From Amycolatopsis thermalba (GTDB lineage: Bacteria; Actinomycetota; Actinomycetes; Mycobacteriales; Pseudonocardiaceae): 64,000 bases of DNA. The stretch spans positions 1-64,000 of the forward strand of contig NZ_PQHW01000023.1 of assembly GCF_003385215.1 (NCBI RefSeq), given 5' to 3'. The notes below the pieces were generated by a model that was not told the origin of the DNA, did no database searches, and was given only the letters and a program-made list of their open reading frames with translations. Shown here piece by piece: positions 1-7,874 of the stretch (its first letter is position 1; each line of letters begins with the position of its first letter). The translations under genes were made by a program, and so were the position numbers.

Positions 1-7
1 TGGCAGC

Positions 8-82
8 GGGCACGTCGTTCTCCGTCTATCCGGTTTCTGTTCCTCGACAGCTCAGAAACCTAGACCCAGCAACGACGTGCCC
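8..82. repeat. Long imperfect inverted repeat (hairpin)
   Basis: A 12-bp arm at 8-19 (gggcacgtcgtt) pairs perfectly with 71-82. Inside it, gtcta at 24-28 pairs with 61-65 and ggtttctg at 32-39 pairs with 53-60. The result is one long bulged stem-loop. No U-tract follows, so it is not a standard intrinsic terminator. It could be the end of an upstream transcription unit or a small palindromic element. The rest of 1-285 shows no gene I can support. Confidence 0.55.
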
Positions 83-285
83 CTCCGCTACCTGGGCAGA
101 CCCACCCACACATCAGTACAAAGAGCCATTTTTTGCGGGGGTTTCCCGGAAAATGCTTCCTCCCACGATCGGGTGGGTCAACGTCCTCCCGGATCGCGGA
201 ACCGGCGTCGCTGAGCAGGCCGGAGTTTCGTTCACCGCTTGGGGAAACGTTGACAGGACGGCGGATCGGCGGTCAGGCTGCCCGG

Positions 286-624
286 GTGACCGACTTCCAG
301 CCGCTGACTTCCGTCGAAGGCCTCCCGCTTCTCGGCGGCTCCGGCCGTTTCCGCGTCCTGCAGAACTCCGAGCGGGGGCTGTTGCTCGAACTGGAGTACC
401 CGGCGGGGGTGGCCTCGCCGGAGCACTTCCACGACCACGACAGCTTCGTCTACGTGCTCTCGGGTGAGGTGACCGGCACGCTGGACGGGCAACCGGTGCG
501 GCTGGGCCCCGGCGGCACGGTGGTGCACCCACGCGGCGTGCGGCACACGATCAGCGCGGTGACGGACAGCCGGTGGCTGGAGTTCAAGGCGCCGCCACCG
601 GAGGTGGGGCGCGTGCTCAGGTGA
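286..624 (+). CDS. Small cupin-domain protein
   Basis: A 112-residue single-domain cupin. A GTG start at 286 fits the domain; the upstream open frame codes for low-complexity residues with no homology to the fold. Cupin motif 1 is seen around EHFHDHDSFVYVLSGE, giving three histidines as possible metal ligands, although the usual glutamate after the HxH pair is not obvious. Motif 2 is the HPRGVRHTI segment near the C-terminus. Such proteins usually bind a divalent metal and act as small isomerases, dioxygenases or sensors; the substrate here is unknown. The last codons and the stop lie inside a 27-bp direct repeat shared with the end of the convergent regulator gene at 807, so the C-terminus may have been remodelled by a duplication. 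Confidence 0.7.
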   Translation: MTDFQPLTSVEGLPLLGGSGRFRVLQNSERGLLLELEYPAGVASPEHFHDHDSFVYVLSGEVTGTLDGQPVRLGPGGTVVHPRGVRHTISAVTDSRWLEFKAPPPEVGRVLR

Positions 625-633
625 TGTCGGCGC
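607..633. repeat. 27-bp direct repeat, copy 1
   Basis: This 27-bp stretch (gggcgcgtgctcaggtgatg...) is identical to 797-823. Copy 1 carries the cupin stop codon (TGA at 622-624). The 163 bp between the copies contain no gene I can support. Confidence 0.85.
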
Positions 634-796
634 CGACACCGGAGCAGTGCCAGCAGATTTAGTGTGCGCGCTCATCGCACCCACTCGGCTCCCTCCGGCA
701 GGGAAATGCGGATGTCACCGCCGTCGTGGGCACGGGCCAACCACGCCGCGCCCGCCCCACGGCGCCGGCCATCACCCAGCCTGTCTTTTCGACCGC

Positions 797-823
797 GGGC
801 GCGTGCTCAGGTGATGTCGGCGC
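797..823. repeat. 27-bp direct repeat, copy 2
   Basis: Identical to 607-633. Read on the minus strand, this copy encodes the last residues (ADIT) and the stop codon of the winged-helix gene. The two copies therefore bracket the intergenic spacer and end two convergent genes. Confidence 0.85.
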
Positions 824-1211
824 GGCCGTCGAACCGGTAGCCGATCCCGCGGACCGTCGTGATCGAGAAGCGGTCGATCTTGCTGCGCAGCTTGCGGACG
901 TGCACGTCGATCGTGCGGCCGCGGCTCGGTCCGGGCAGGCGCCACACGTGTTCGGTCAGCGCCTCGCGGTCGAAGACCCGGCCGGGGTGGCTCGCCAGGA
1001 ACAGCAGCAGCTCGTACTCCAGGCGGGTCAGCTCCACCTCGGCGCCGTGCGAGCGGACCCGCCGCGACGTGGTGTCGATGCACAGCGCGGCATCCAGGGC
1101 GTCCAGCGCTTCGCCGATCACCGCGCCGATGCGGTCCGGATCGCCGTGGACGACGATGTGCAGCTCGACCGCGCCGTCCGGCCGGTCGACCCGGGTGAGG
1201 GACTGCGTCAT
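807..1211 (-). CDS. Orphan winged-helix (OmpR/PhoB-type) regulator
   Basis: A 134-residue protein starting at the ATG at 1211. The C-terminal ~90 residues form a typical OmpR/PhoB DNA-binding winged helix: LTRLEYELLLFLASHPGRVF, then REALTEHVW, a TIDVHVRKLRSKI recognition-helix segment and a GIGYRF wing. No receiver domain with its phospho-acceptor aspartate is present. The first ~40 residues are unlike a CheY fold, so the protein probably acts without a histidine kinase. It is divergent from the IclR gene at 1303, about 90 bp away, and converges on the cupin. Its target is unknown. Confidence 0.75.
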   Translation of the reverse strand: MTQSLTRVDRPDGAVELHIVVHGDPDRIGAVIGEALDALDAALCIDTTSRRVRSHGAEVELTRLEYELLLFLASHPGRVFDREALTEHVWRLPGPSRGRTIDVHVRKLRSKIDRFSITTVRGIGYRFDGRADIT

Positions 1212-1302
1212 GGACCCATGCAAGCCACGGGGCCACCGGGGGGTCAATCGCGTCCCGGTGCGTGGGCGCGGGTTGCCGCGCGCCGCGTGGCAGACTCGGG
1301 CC

Positions 1303-2064
1303 GTGGCAAGGCAGCCGACCGGTGAGTCCGTTCTCTCCCGCGCCGTGCGGATCTTCGAGGCCTTCACGCCGGACGAACCGGTCCTGCAGGTCTCCGAGAT
1401 CGCGCGGCGGACGGGTCTGCACCTGGCCACCGCGTCCCGCCTGGTGGCCGAGCTGACCAGCCACGGCCTGCTCACCCGCGACGACGACCGCCGGGTGCGG
1501 ATCGGCGTGCGGATGTGGGAGCTGGCCCTGCGCGCCTCCCCCACGGCCACGCTCCGCGACGCCGCGATGCCGTTCATGGAGGACGTCCACGCCGTCGTCG
1601 GGCACCACGTGCAGCTCGGTGTCCGCGACGGCGACGAGGTGATCTTCCTCGAACGCCTCTCCGCCCCGAAGGCGGTGATCAACTACACCCGGGTCGCCGG
1701 CCGGCTGCTGCTGCACGCGTCCTCCTCCGGGCTCGTCCTGCTCGCCCACGGGCCCGCCGACCTGCGCGAACGCGTGCTCGCCAGGCCGCTGCGGGCCTAC
1801 ACCGCCAACACCATCACCACACCGGACCGCCTGCGGGCCACGCTGGCCGACATCCGCAAACAGGGTTTCGCCTGGTGCCCGGGTCACATCCACGAGGAGG
1901 CGCTCGGGGTCGCCGTCCCCGTGAAGGACGCGCGCGGCATCGTCGTCGCGGCCCTGTCGGTCATCGTGCCCAACACCGCCGAGAGCAGGGCGGTCACCGG
2001 AATCCTGATGGCCGCCGCCCGCGGCATCACCCGCTCGCTCCCGGCCTCGCCTCTCATTCAGTGA
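1303..2064 (+). CDS. IclR-family transcriptional regulator
   Basis: A 253-residue IclR-type regulator, the usual length for the family, read from the GTG at 1303. The N-terminal winged HTH is around VSEIARRTGLHLATASRLVA (residues ~25-50). The rest is the IclR effector-binding domain, with LLLHASSSGLVLLAH and a C-terminal ALSVIVP strand. It lies 72 bp upstream of the reductase/P450 pair on the same strand. By family precedent (aromatic acid regulators such as PcaR and PobR) it probably controls that pair in response to an aromatic acid; this is inference from context. A divergent winged-helix gene shares the upstream region. Confidence 0.85.
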   Translation: MARQPTGESVLSRAVRIFEAFTPDEPVLQVSEIARRTGLHLATASRLVAELTSHGLLTRDDDRRVRIGVRMWELALRASPTATLRDAAMPFMEDVHAVVGHHVQLGVRDGDEVIFLERLSAPKAVINYTRVAGRLLLHASSSGLVLLAHGPADLRERVLARPLRAYTANTITTPDRLRATLADIRKQGFAWCPGHIHEEALGVAVPVKDARGIVVAALSVIVPNTAESRAVTGILMAAARGITRSLPASPLIQ

Positions 2065-2136
2065 GAACCCCGTCGCCACCCGGCGCCGCGGAAACGCATC
2101 CTTCGTGCCAGCAACCCAGCCGCAAGGAGGCGTCCG

Positions 2137-3078
2137 GTGAGCCAAGTCGTGACCCTGCAGGTCACCGCACGAGAACAACGCGCCGAGGGGGTGCTGGCGC
2201 TGACCCTGTCCCGCCCGGACGGCGGCCGGCTGCCGGACTGGACCCCCGGCGCGCACATCGACCTCGTGCTCCCCAACGGGGAAACCCGTCAATACTCGCT
2301 GTGCGGCGACCGGTGGGACGCCCACCGCTACCGCATCGGCGTGCTGCGGGAACCCGCCGGACGCGGCGGTTCGGCGTACGTGCACGACCACCTGCGCGTC
2401 GGCGACCGCGTCGGCGTCGGCGGGCCGCGCAACAACTTCCCGCTCGTGCCCAGCGACCGCTACCTGTTCGTCGCGGGCGGCATCGGCATCACCCCGCTGC
2501 TGCCGATGATCCACCAGGCCGACCTGCTCGGCGCGGACTGGACACTGCTCTACGGCGGCCGCCGCCGCGCATCGATGGCCTTCACCGACGAGCTGGCCGG
2601 GTACGGCGACCGCGTCCACCTGGTGCCGGAGGACGAGCACGGCCTGCTCGACCTCGCGTCCTGGCTGGGCACCCCGCGCCCGGGCACCAGGGTCTACTGC
2701 TGCGGGCCCGCTCCCCTGCTGGCCGCCGTGGAAACCGCTTGCCAGAGCTGGCCGCCGCACTCGCTGCACGTCGAACGCTTCACCGCGCGTGAGCAGGCCC
2801 CGGTGCGGGACGAGCCGTTCGAGGTCGAGCTGCGGCGGACCGGCGCGACCGTCACCGTCACCCCGGAGGTCTCGGTGCTGGACGCGGTGCGCGGCGCGGG
2901 CGTGGACGTGCTGTCCTCGTGCCGGCAGGGCACCTGCGGCACGTGCGAAACCGGTGTGCTGGCGGGGATTCCGGACCACCGCGACTCGATCCTCGCCGAC
3001 CACGAGCGCGCGGACGGCGATTGCATGTTCGTGTGCGTGTCCCGTTCCCGCACCGACCGCCTGGTCCTCGACCTGTGA
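2137..3078 (+). CDS. PDR/VanB-type FMN and [2Fe-2S] reductase partner of the P450
   Basis: A 313-residue phthalate-dioxygenase-reductase-type protein. It starts at GTG 2137, preceded by a clear ribosome site (aaggagg, 2124-2130). The order is a flavin domain with the RQYSLCGD motif, an NAD-binding domain with GGIGITPLLPM, and a C-terminal plant-type ferredoxin. The ferredoxin cysteines are C-x4-C-x2-C in CRQGTCGTC, with a distal cysteine in CMFVC. It should pass electrons from NADH through flavin and the iron-sulfur cluster to the P450 encoded 14 bp downstream, giving a two-component system with no separate ferredoxin. The same architecture serves VanB-type demethylases. Cytoplasmic. Confidence 0.9.
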   Translation: MSQVVTLQVTAREQRAEGVLALTLSRPDGGRLPDWTPGAHIDLVLPNGETRQYSLCGDRWDAHRYRIGVLREPAGRGGSAYVHDHLRVGDRVGVGGPRNNFPLVPSDRYLFVAGGIGITPLLPMIHQADLLGADWTLLYGGRRRASMAFTDELAGYGDRVHLVPEDEHGLLDLASWLGTPRPGTRVYCCGPAPLLAAVETACQSWPPHSLHVERFTAREQAPVRDEPFEVELRRTGATVTVTPEVSVLDAVRGAGVDVLSSCRQGTCGTCETGVLAGIPDHRDSILADHERADGDCMFVCVSRSRTDRLVLDL

Positions 3079-3092
3079 CCCGGAGGCCCCCA

Positions 3093-4280
3093 ATGATCAC
3101 CGACGACACCGACCCGTTCGCGCCCGAGGTCCTGGCCGAACCGGAACCCCTGCACGCGAAGCTGCGTGACGCCGGCCCGGTCGTGTACCTGAGCCGCTAC
3201 GACGTCTACGCCCTCGCCCGCTACGAACACGTGCACGCCGCGCTGGTGAACTGGCAGGACTTCTCCTCCGCCGCGGGCGTCGGACTGGCCAACTTCCGCG
3301 TGGAGAAGCCGTGGCGCCCGCCGAGCCTGCTGCTCGAGGCCGACCCGCCGCACCACGACGCCCCGCGTCGTGTGCTGTCCGGGATCCTCGGCCCGCGCGC
3401 GCTGCGGAAGCTGCGTCAGGACTGGTTCGCCGCGGCCGACGACCTGGTCGACAGCGTGCTGGACACCGAACTGGACGTCGTCCCCGCGCTCGCCGAGGCG
3501 TTCCCGCTGCGCGTCTTCCCGGACGCGGTCGGCATCGGCCGCGAGGGACGCGAGAACCTGTTGCCCTACGGCAACTTCGCCTTCAACGCGTTCGGCCCGC
3601 GCAACGAGCTGGTCACCGCACTGGCCGCCGACATGCCGAAGTGGTCGGCGTGGGTGAACGAGCAGTGCGCCCGCGACCGGCTCACCGGCGACGGGTTCGG
3701 CGCGGCGATCTGGGCCGCCGCCGACCGCGGCGAGATCACCCACGAGCAGGCTCCGCTGGTGGTCCGGTCGCTGCTCACGGCCGGGGTGGACACGACGGTG
3801 CACGGGCTGGCCGCCGCGCTCTACGCCTTCGCCACGCACCCCGGCCAGTGGGACCGGCTGCGCGCGCAGCCCCAGCTGGCCCGGGCCGCCTTCGACGAGG
3901 CGGTGCGGTGGCAGTCGCCGGTGCAGACGTTCTTCCGCACCGCCACGCGGGACATGCCCATCGCGGACGTGACCGTCCCGGCCGGGCACAAGATCCTGAT
4001 GTTCCTCGGCGCCGCCAACCGGGATCCGCGCCGCTGGGCCGATCCGGACGTGTTCGACCTCGGCCGCGACCCGTCCGGCCACGTGGGGTTCGGGATGGGC
4101 CTGCACCAGTGCGTCGGCCAGCACGTCGCCCGGCTGGAGGCCGAGGCGCTGCTGACCGCGCTGGCGAAGCGGGTGCGCCGGTTCGAACTGCTCGGCCCGG
4201 GCACCCGCCACCTGAACAACACGCTGCGCGCGTGGCGGTCGCTGCCGATGCGGCTGCACCTCAGTCCGCCGCGGCGGTGA
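3093..4280 (+). CDS. CYP199A-like cytochrome P450, probable para-substituted benzoate O-demethylase
   Basis: A 395-residue P450. The I-helix oxygen-activation motif is TAGVDTT (residues ~229-235), the K-helix ExxR is EAVR (~269-272), and the haem loop is GFGMGLHQC with the ligand Cys340. Segments such as EKPWRPPSLLLEADPP, ENLLPYGNFAFNAFGP and SPVQTFFRTATRD match what I remember of CYP199A4/A2, which oxidise 4-methoxybenzoate and related para-substituted benzoates. The Arg-Ser pair before the I-helix motif (R225-S226) corresponds to carboxylate-binding residues I recall in CYP199A4. Co-transcription with the reductase and the IclR regulator supports a lignin-derived aromatic acid role. It is not a GcoA-like (CYP255) guaiacol enzyme. 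Its 3' end overlaps the convergent permease gene by 20 bp. Confidence 0.88.
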   Translation: MITDDTDPFAPEVLAEPEPLHAKLRDAGPVVYLSRYDVYALARYEHVHAALVNWQDFSSAAGVGLANFRVEKPWRPPSLLLEADPPHHDAPRRVLSGILGPRALRKLRQDWFAAADDLVDSVLDTELDVVPALAEAFPLRVFPDAVGIGREGRENLLPYGNFAFNAFGPRNELVTALAADMPKWSAWVNEQCARDRLTGDGFGAAIWAAADRGEITHEQAPLVVRSLLTAGVDTTVHGLAAALYAFATHPGQWDRLRAQPQLARAAFDEAVRWQSPVQTFFRTATRDMPIADVTVPAGHKILMFLGAANRDPRRWADPDVFDLGRDPSGHVGFGMGLHQCVGQHVARLEAEALLTALAKRVRRFELLGPGTRHLNNTLRAWRSLPMRLHLSPPRR

Positions 4281-6105
4281 GCGACACCGGGGTGGGCCGG
4301 GTCGCGGACAGCGCCGTCCACGCGCTGGTCACCCCGACCACCGCGAACGCGCCCAGCACCAGGACGGCGACCAGCGGCCACGGCACCACCAGGACGGACT
4401 GCCCGGTGATGCGGCCGGCCGCCGACGAGATGCCGATCAGCGTCGCCGACGCGGCCAGGCCGCCCAGCACCAGGCCGATGCCGGTGACCGCGCCGGACTC
4501 GAGCACCGCGGCCCGCACCACCTGAGCGCGGGTCAGGCCGGTCACCCGCGCCACGGCGAACTCGCGGCGGCGGTCGGCGGCGGCGATCACCACGGCGTTG
4601 ATCACCGCGATCAGCGCGTACAGCCCGGCCAGGCCCATGATCACGGTCATGATGCCGGTGCTGACGTCCTGCTGCCGCGAGCTGGCGACGGCGATCCAGT
4701 CGTCCACTGTGGTCAGTTCGCCGCGGCCGGCCAGTGCGCTCGCGTCGGCGCCGGGTTCCAGTCGCACGATGGACTCGGTGGGTGCGCCTGCCAGCAGCGC
4801 GGCGGGCACGATCTCGCGCGGCACCAGGAACTCGGCGCCGCCGCCGAGGGATTCCGGCAGCTCGGCCACGACCCGCAGGTCCAGTTCGGACTCGCCGATC
4901 CGGGCGGTGACGGTGCTGCCGACCGGGGCGAAGCCGTCGGCGACGGCGATGGCGGGTCCGGTCAGGTCGGCGAGCGAGCCGCTCGCCGGGCCGCGGGTGT
5001 GGGTCGCGGCGTAGGCGGCGGGGTCGACCACGGTCGCGACGCCCTGTTCGGTGTCGGTGTCGTCGTCGGAGTAGGTGACGACCGAGACCGGCACCCGGGC
5101 CTGCGGGGACACCACGGCCACCCCGGGAACGTCCAGATCGGACGGTCCGGTGGTGGTGACGACGAGGTCGCCGCGGATGTCGGCGCGCTGCTCGATCTCG
5201 GCGCCCTTCCCGATGGTGGCGAGCGTGCCCGCCTGGGCAACCAGCAGCGCGACCAGCACGATCAGCGGGGCGGCGGTGGAGGCGCTGCGGCGGACCCCGT
5301 CGCGCAGGTTCGCCTCGGCCAGCCGTCCCAGCGGGCCGCGCAGCACCAGCCCGGCCGCGCGTCCGGCCAGGGGCACGACCAACGGGCTGAACGCGGTCAG
5401 CGCGACCGCGGCGGCGATGGCGGTGTTGATCGACAGCGCGATGGCGCCGTCGGGCGGGGCGAACGCGGACACGATGGCCATGGCGACCGCCCCGGCCAGG
5501 AACAGCACCCCGAAGAACCAGCGGGCGCCGGTCATCACGCGGGCCGCGGCGCCGGTTTCGCGCAGGGCTTCCAGCGGGCGGACCTGCGCGGCCCGGCGGG
5601 AGGCGGCGAGCACCCCGGCGACCGAGACGCCGAGCCCGATGCCCGCGGAGACACCAAGGATCCAGTCCTGCCAGCGCGGGGTGAACGTGGGCGGGACGAA
5701 CCCGAGGTCACGCAGCAGCCAGGTCTGGATCCGCATCACCAGCAGGCCGAGCGGCGCGCCGACGGCGGTGCCGAGCACCCCGAGCAGCAGGGCCTCGGAC
5801 AGCAGCAGGCGGCGGACCTGGCCGCGGCCGCCGCCGACGAGCCGCAGCAGCGCCAGGTCGCGGCGGCGCTGGGCGACGGTGAAGGCGAAGGTCGAGCTGA
5901 CGATGAACACCGCGAGGAACGCCGAGATGCCCAGGGTCAGCGCGAGCAGGGTGATCGCTTCGACGACCTCGCCGCCGGCGGTCGCCGCGGAAACCAGGAT
6001 CAGCAGGGACGACTGGACGAGCGCGACCCCGAGGCACACGGTGAGGATCGCGCCGAGGAACAGCGTCCAGCGGTCGGTGAAGGTGTTCCAGGACAGGCGC
6101 AGCAT
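4261..6105 (-). CDS. FtsX-like ABC transporter permease
   Basis: A 614-residue membrane protein of the MacB/FtsX class. A first transmembrane helix lies near residues 15-40. An FtsX core follows with several helices (LLALTLGISAFLAVFIVSST), then a large extracytoplasmic segment and a second FtsX block near the C-terminus (VINAVVIAAADRRREFAVAR). It forms one transcription unit with the ATPase gene just upstream (2 bp between the reading frames). Type VII ABC systems of this kind export or extract lipids, peptides or antibiotics rather than import nutrients. No specific substrate can be read from the sequence. Convergent with the P450 gene. Confidence 0.88.
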   Translation of the reverse strand: MLRLSWNTFTDRWTLFLGAILTVCLGVALVQSSLLILVSAATAGGEVVEAITLLALTLGISAFLAVFIVSSTFAFTVAQRRRDLALLRLVGGGRGQVRRLLLSEALLLGVLGTAVGAPLGLLVMRIQTWLLRDLGFVPPTFTPRWQDWILGVSAGIGLGVSVAGVLAASRRAAQVRPLEALRETGAAARVMTGARWFFGVLFLAGAVAMAIVSAFAPPDGAIALSINTAIAAAVALTAFSPLVVPLAGRAAGLVLRGPLGRLAEANLRDGVRRSASTAAPLIVLVALLVAQAGTLATIGKGAEIEQRADIRGDLVVTTTGPSDLDVPGVAVVSPQARVPVSVVTYSDDDTDTEQGVATVVDPAAYAATHTRGPASGSLADLTGPAIAVADGFAPVGSTVTARIGESELDLRVVAELPESLGGGAEFLVPREIVPAALLAGAPTESIVRLEPGADASALAGRGELTTVDDWIAVASSRQQDVSTGIMTVIMGLAGLYALIAVINAVVIAAADRRREFAVARVTGLTRAQVVRAAVLESGAVTGIGLVLGGLAASATLIGISSAAGRITGQSVLVVPWPLVAVLVLGAFAVVGVTSAWTALSATRPTPVSLTAAAD

Positions 6106-6107
6106 CG

Positions 6108-6878
6108 TCAGGCCTCCAGGCGGGCGAGGCGGTCGGCGACCTCGCGGGCGGTCGGGGCGGCGGCGTGGTCGACGATGCGGCCGTCGCGCAGGAACACCAC
6201 GGAGTCGGCGGCGGCCGCGGCGGCCGGGTCGTGGGTGACCATGACGATGCTCTGGCCCGCGGTGACGAGTTCGCGCAGCAGGCCGAGGACCTTGCGGGCC
6301 GCGGCCGAGTCGAGGGCGCCGGTGGGTTCGTCGGCGAACAGGACGCGGGGCCGGGTGACCATGGCCCGGGCGATCGCGACGCGCTGCTGCTGGCCGCCGG
6401 ACAGCTCACGCGGCCGGTGCCGGCGGCGGTCGTCGAGCCCGACGGCGGTGAGCACCGCGCGGACGTCCTTCGTGGACGGTCGTGCCCCGGCGAGCTTGAG
6501 CGGGAGCGCGACGTTCTGCTCGGCGGTGAGGGAGCCGATGAGGTTGAAGCTCTGGAAGACGAAGCCGATCTCGCGGCGGCGCAGCGCGGTGAGGTCGGCG
6601 TCCCCGGCGGTGGTGATGTCCTGGCCGCCGAGCAGGACCTGCCCGCTGGTGACGCGTTCCAGGCCGGCGGCGCAGTGCAGCAAGGTGGACTTGCCGGAGC
6701 CGGAGGGCCCCATCACGGCGGTCCAGGACCCGGCCGGGAAGGCGACGCTCACGCCGTCCAGGGCGCGAACCTGCTGCGGCCCCGCGGCGTAGGTGCGGGT
6801 GACGGCGCGGAGTTCGACGGCGGGCAGCCCGTGCTGGTGATCCGCGGCGGTCAGCACGGATTCCCGAGGTGTTGTCAT
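6108..6878 (-). CDS. MacB/LolD-type ABC transporter ATP-binding protein
   Basis: A 256-residue ATPase. Walker A is MGPSGSGKST, the Q-loop is VFQSFNLIGSLT, the ABC signature is LSGGQQQRVAIARAM, Walker B is VLFADEPTGALD, and the H-loop is MVTHDP. The FQSFNLI Q-loop and the DEPTGALD box are characteristic of the MacB/LolD branch that pairs with FtsX-like permeases, matching the gene that follows 2 bp later. The N-terminal ~20 residues are a non-conserved extension. The protein should power conformational pumping by the permease. Confidence 0.92.
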   Translation of the reverse strand: MTTPRESVLTAADHQHGLPAVELRAVTRTYAAGPQQVRALDGVSVAFPAGSWTAVMGPSGSGKSTLLHCAAGLERVTSGQVLLGGQDITTAGDADLTALRRREIGFVFQSFNLIGSLTAEQNVALPLKLAGARPSTKDVRAVLTAVGLDDRRRHRPRELSGGQQQRVAIARAMVTRPRVLFADEPTGALDSAAARKVLGLLRELVTAGQSIVMVTHDPAAAAAADSVVFLRDGRIVDHAAAPTAREVADRLARLEA

Positions 6879-6962
6879 GGATCAAATCCCATCGCGGAAC
6901 GCCTCGGCGGTCAGCGGTGCCGACCACCGGATCCGCGGTGGGGCTGGCCCTACCCCCGGCCG

Positions 6963-7817
6963 TCAGGCGGATCGCGGGCGCACCACCAGCACGGGACAGC
7001 CGGCGTGGTGGATCAGCGCCTGGCTCGTCGACCCCAGCACCAGCCCGCGGAACCCGCCGCGGCCGCGGCTGCCGACCACCACCAGCTGCGCGTTCCGGCT
7101 GCGGGCCAGCAACTCGTCCCGTGGGCGGTCCCGCACCACGACCCGCTCCACCCGCACGTCCGGGTACCGCTCGTGCCAGCCGGCCAACCGCTCGGCCAGC
7201 AGGCGCTGTTGCTCGCTCTCCACCTCGGCCCAGTCGAGGTCCGGGGCGGGCAGCGGGACGCCGTAGTCGGCGTCGCTCCAGGCGTGGACCGCCACCAGCG
7301 GCACCTCCCGCCACGCGGCCTCGTCGAACGCGACCGCCAGCGCCTGCTCGCTGGTCGGGCTGCCGTCGACGCCCGCGACCACCGGGCCGGTGGCGTCCGG
7401 GCGCCCGCGCACCACCGCGACCGGGCACGACGCGTGCGCGCTCACCGACACGGCCGTCGACCCGGCGAGCATCCCGGTGAACCCGCCCCGCCCGGACGAG
7501 CCGAGCACGATCATCCGGGCCGCGCGCGAGCACTCCAGCAGCAGCGACGCCGCCGGTTCCAGCGGCATCTCGGTGGACACCGGCACCTCGCCCGCCACCG
7601 CCGCCGCCTCGGCGAGCTGCTGCTGCCCGGCGCGCTGCAGCTCGTCGAAGAAGCTCTGCGGCACCGGCAGGCCGCCGTCGAACCGGCCGCCGGTGACGTC
7701 GGCCGCGTAGACCAGCCGCAGCGGCAGCTTGCGCAGTGCCGCCTCGCCCGCCGCCCACCGGACGGCGTCCAGCGCCGCCGGCGAACCGTCCACTCCGACC
7801 ACGATCTCCTCCGCCAT
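6963..7817 (-). CDS. Tandem universal stress protein (UspA family)
   Basis: A 284-residue protein built of two UspA domains. Repeat 1 begins EEIVVGVDGSPAALDAV and carries the ATP-binding GSSGRGGFTGMLAGS motif. Repeat 2 begins GPVVAGVDGSPTSEQAL and carries GSRGRGGFRGLVLGS. Both G-2x-G-9x-G(S/T) motifs look intact, so both domains probably bind ATP, as known for mycobacterial Rv1996/Rv2623-type proteins linked to dormancy, hypoxia and stress. Start at the ATG at 7817; the divergent oxidoreductase starts 57 bp away, so the two share an upstream region. Cytoplasmic. Confidence 0.9.
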   Translation of the reverse strand: MAEEIVVGVDGSPAALDAVRWAAGEAALRKLPLRLVYAADVTGGRFDGGLPVPQSFFDELQRAGQQQLAEAAAVAGEVPVSTEMPLEPAASLLLECSRAARMIVLGSSGRGGFTGMLAGSTAVSVSAHASCPVAVVRGRPDATGPVVAGVDGSPTSEQALAVAFDEAAWREVPLVAVHAWSDADYGVPLPAPDLDWAEVESEQQRLLAERLAGWHERYPDVRVERVVVRDRPRDELLARSRNAQLVVVGSRGRGGFRGLVLGSTSQALIHHAGCPVLVVRPRSA

Positions 7818-7874
7818 GCCTGCCACGCTACTCACGCTTGACCTCCAGCGCGGTGGAGGTTGCAGCCTGGGTCC

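Noticed and set aside
772-3093. 773-codon minus-strand frame across the IclR and reductase genes
   Set aside because: Low-complexity composition with no domain, and antisense to two well-supported genes; only the 807-1211 portion (in another frame) is real.
3093-4280. P450 as a GcoA (CYP255) guaiacol demethylase
   Set aside because: The sequence matches CYP199A blocks, and the partner has a C-terminal ferredoxin rather than the GcoB layout with an N-terminal one.
4999-6792. Long plus-strand frame opposite the ABC exporter genes
   Set aside because: Gly/Asp/Arg-rich shadow of the permease and ATPase; no ribosome site or motif.
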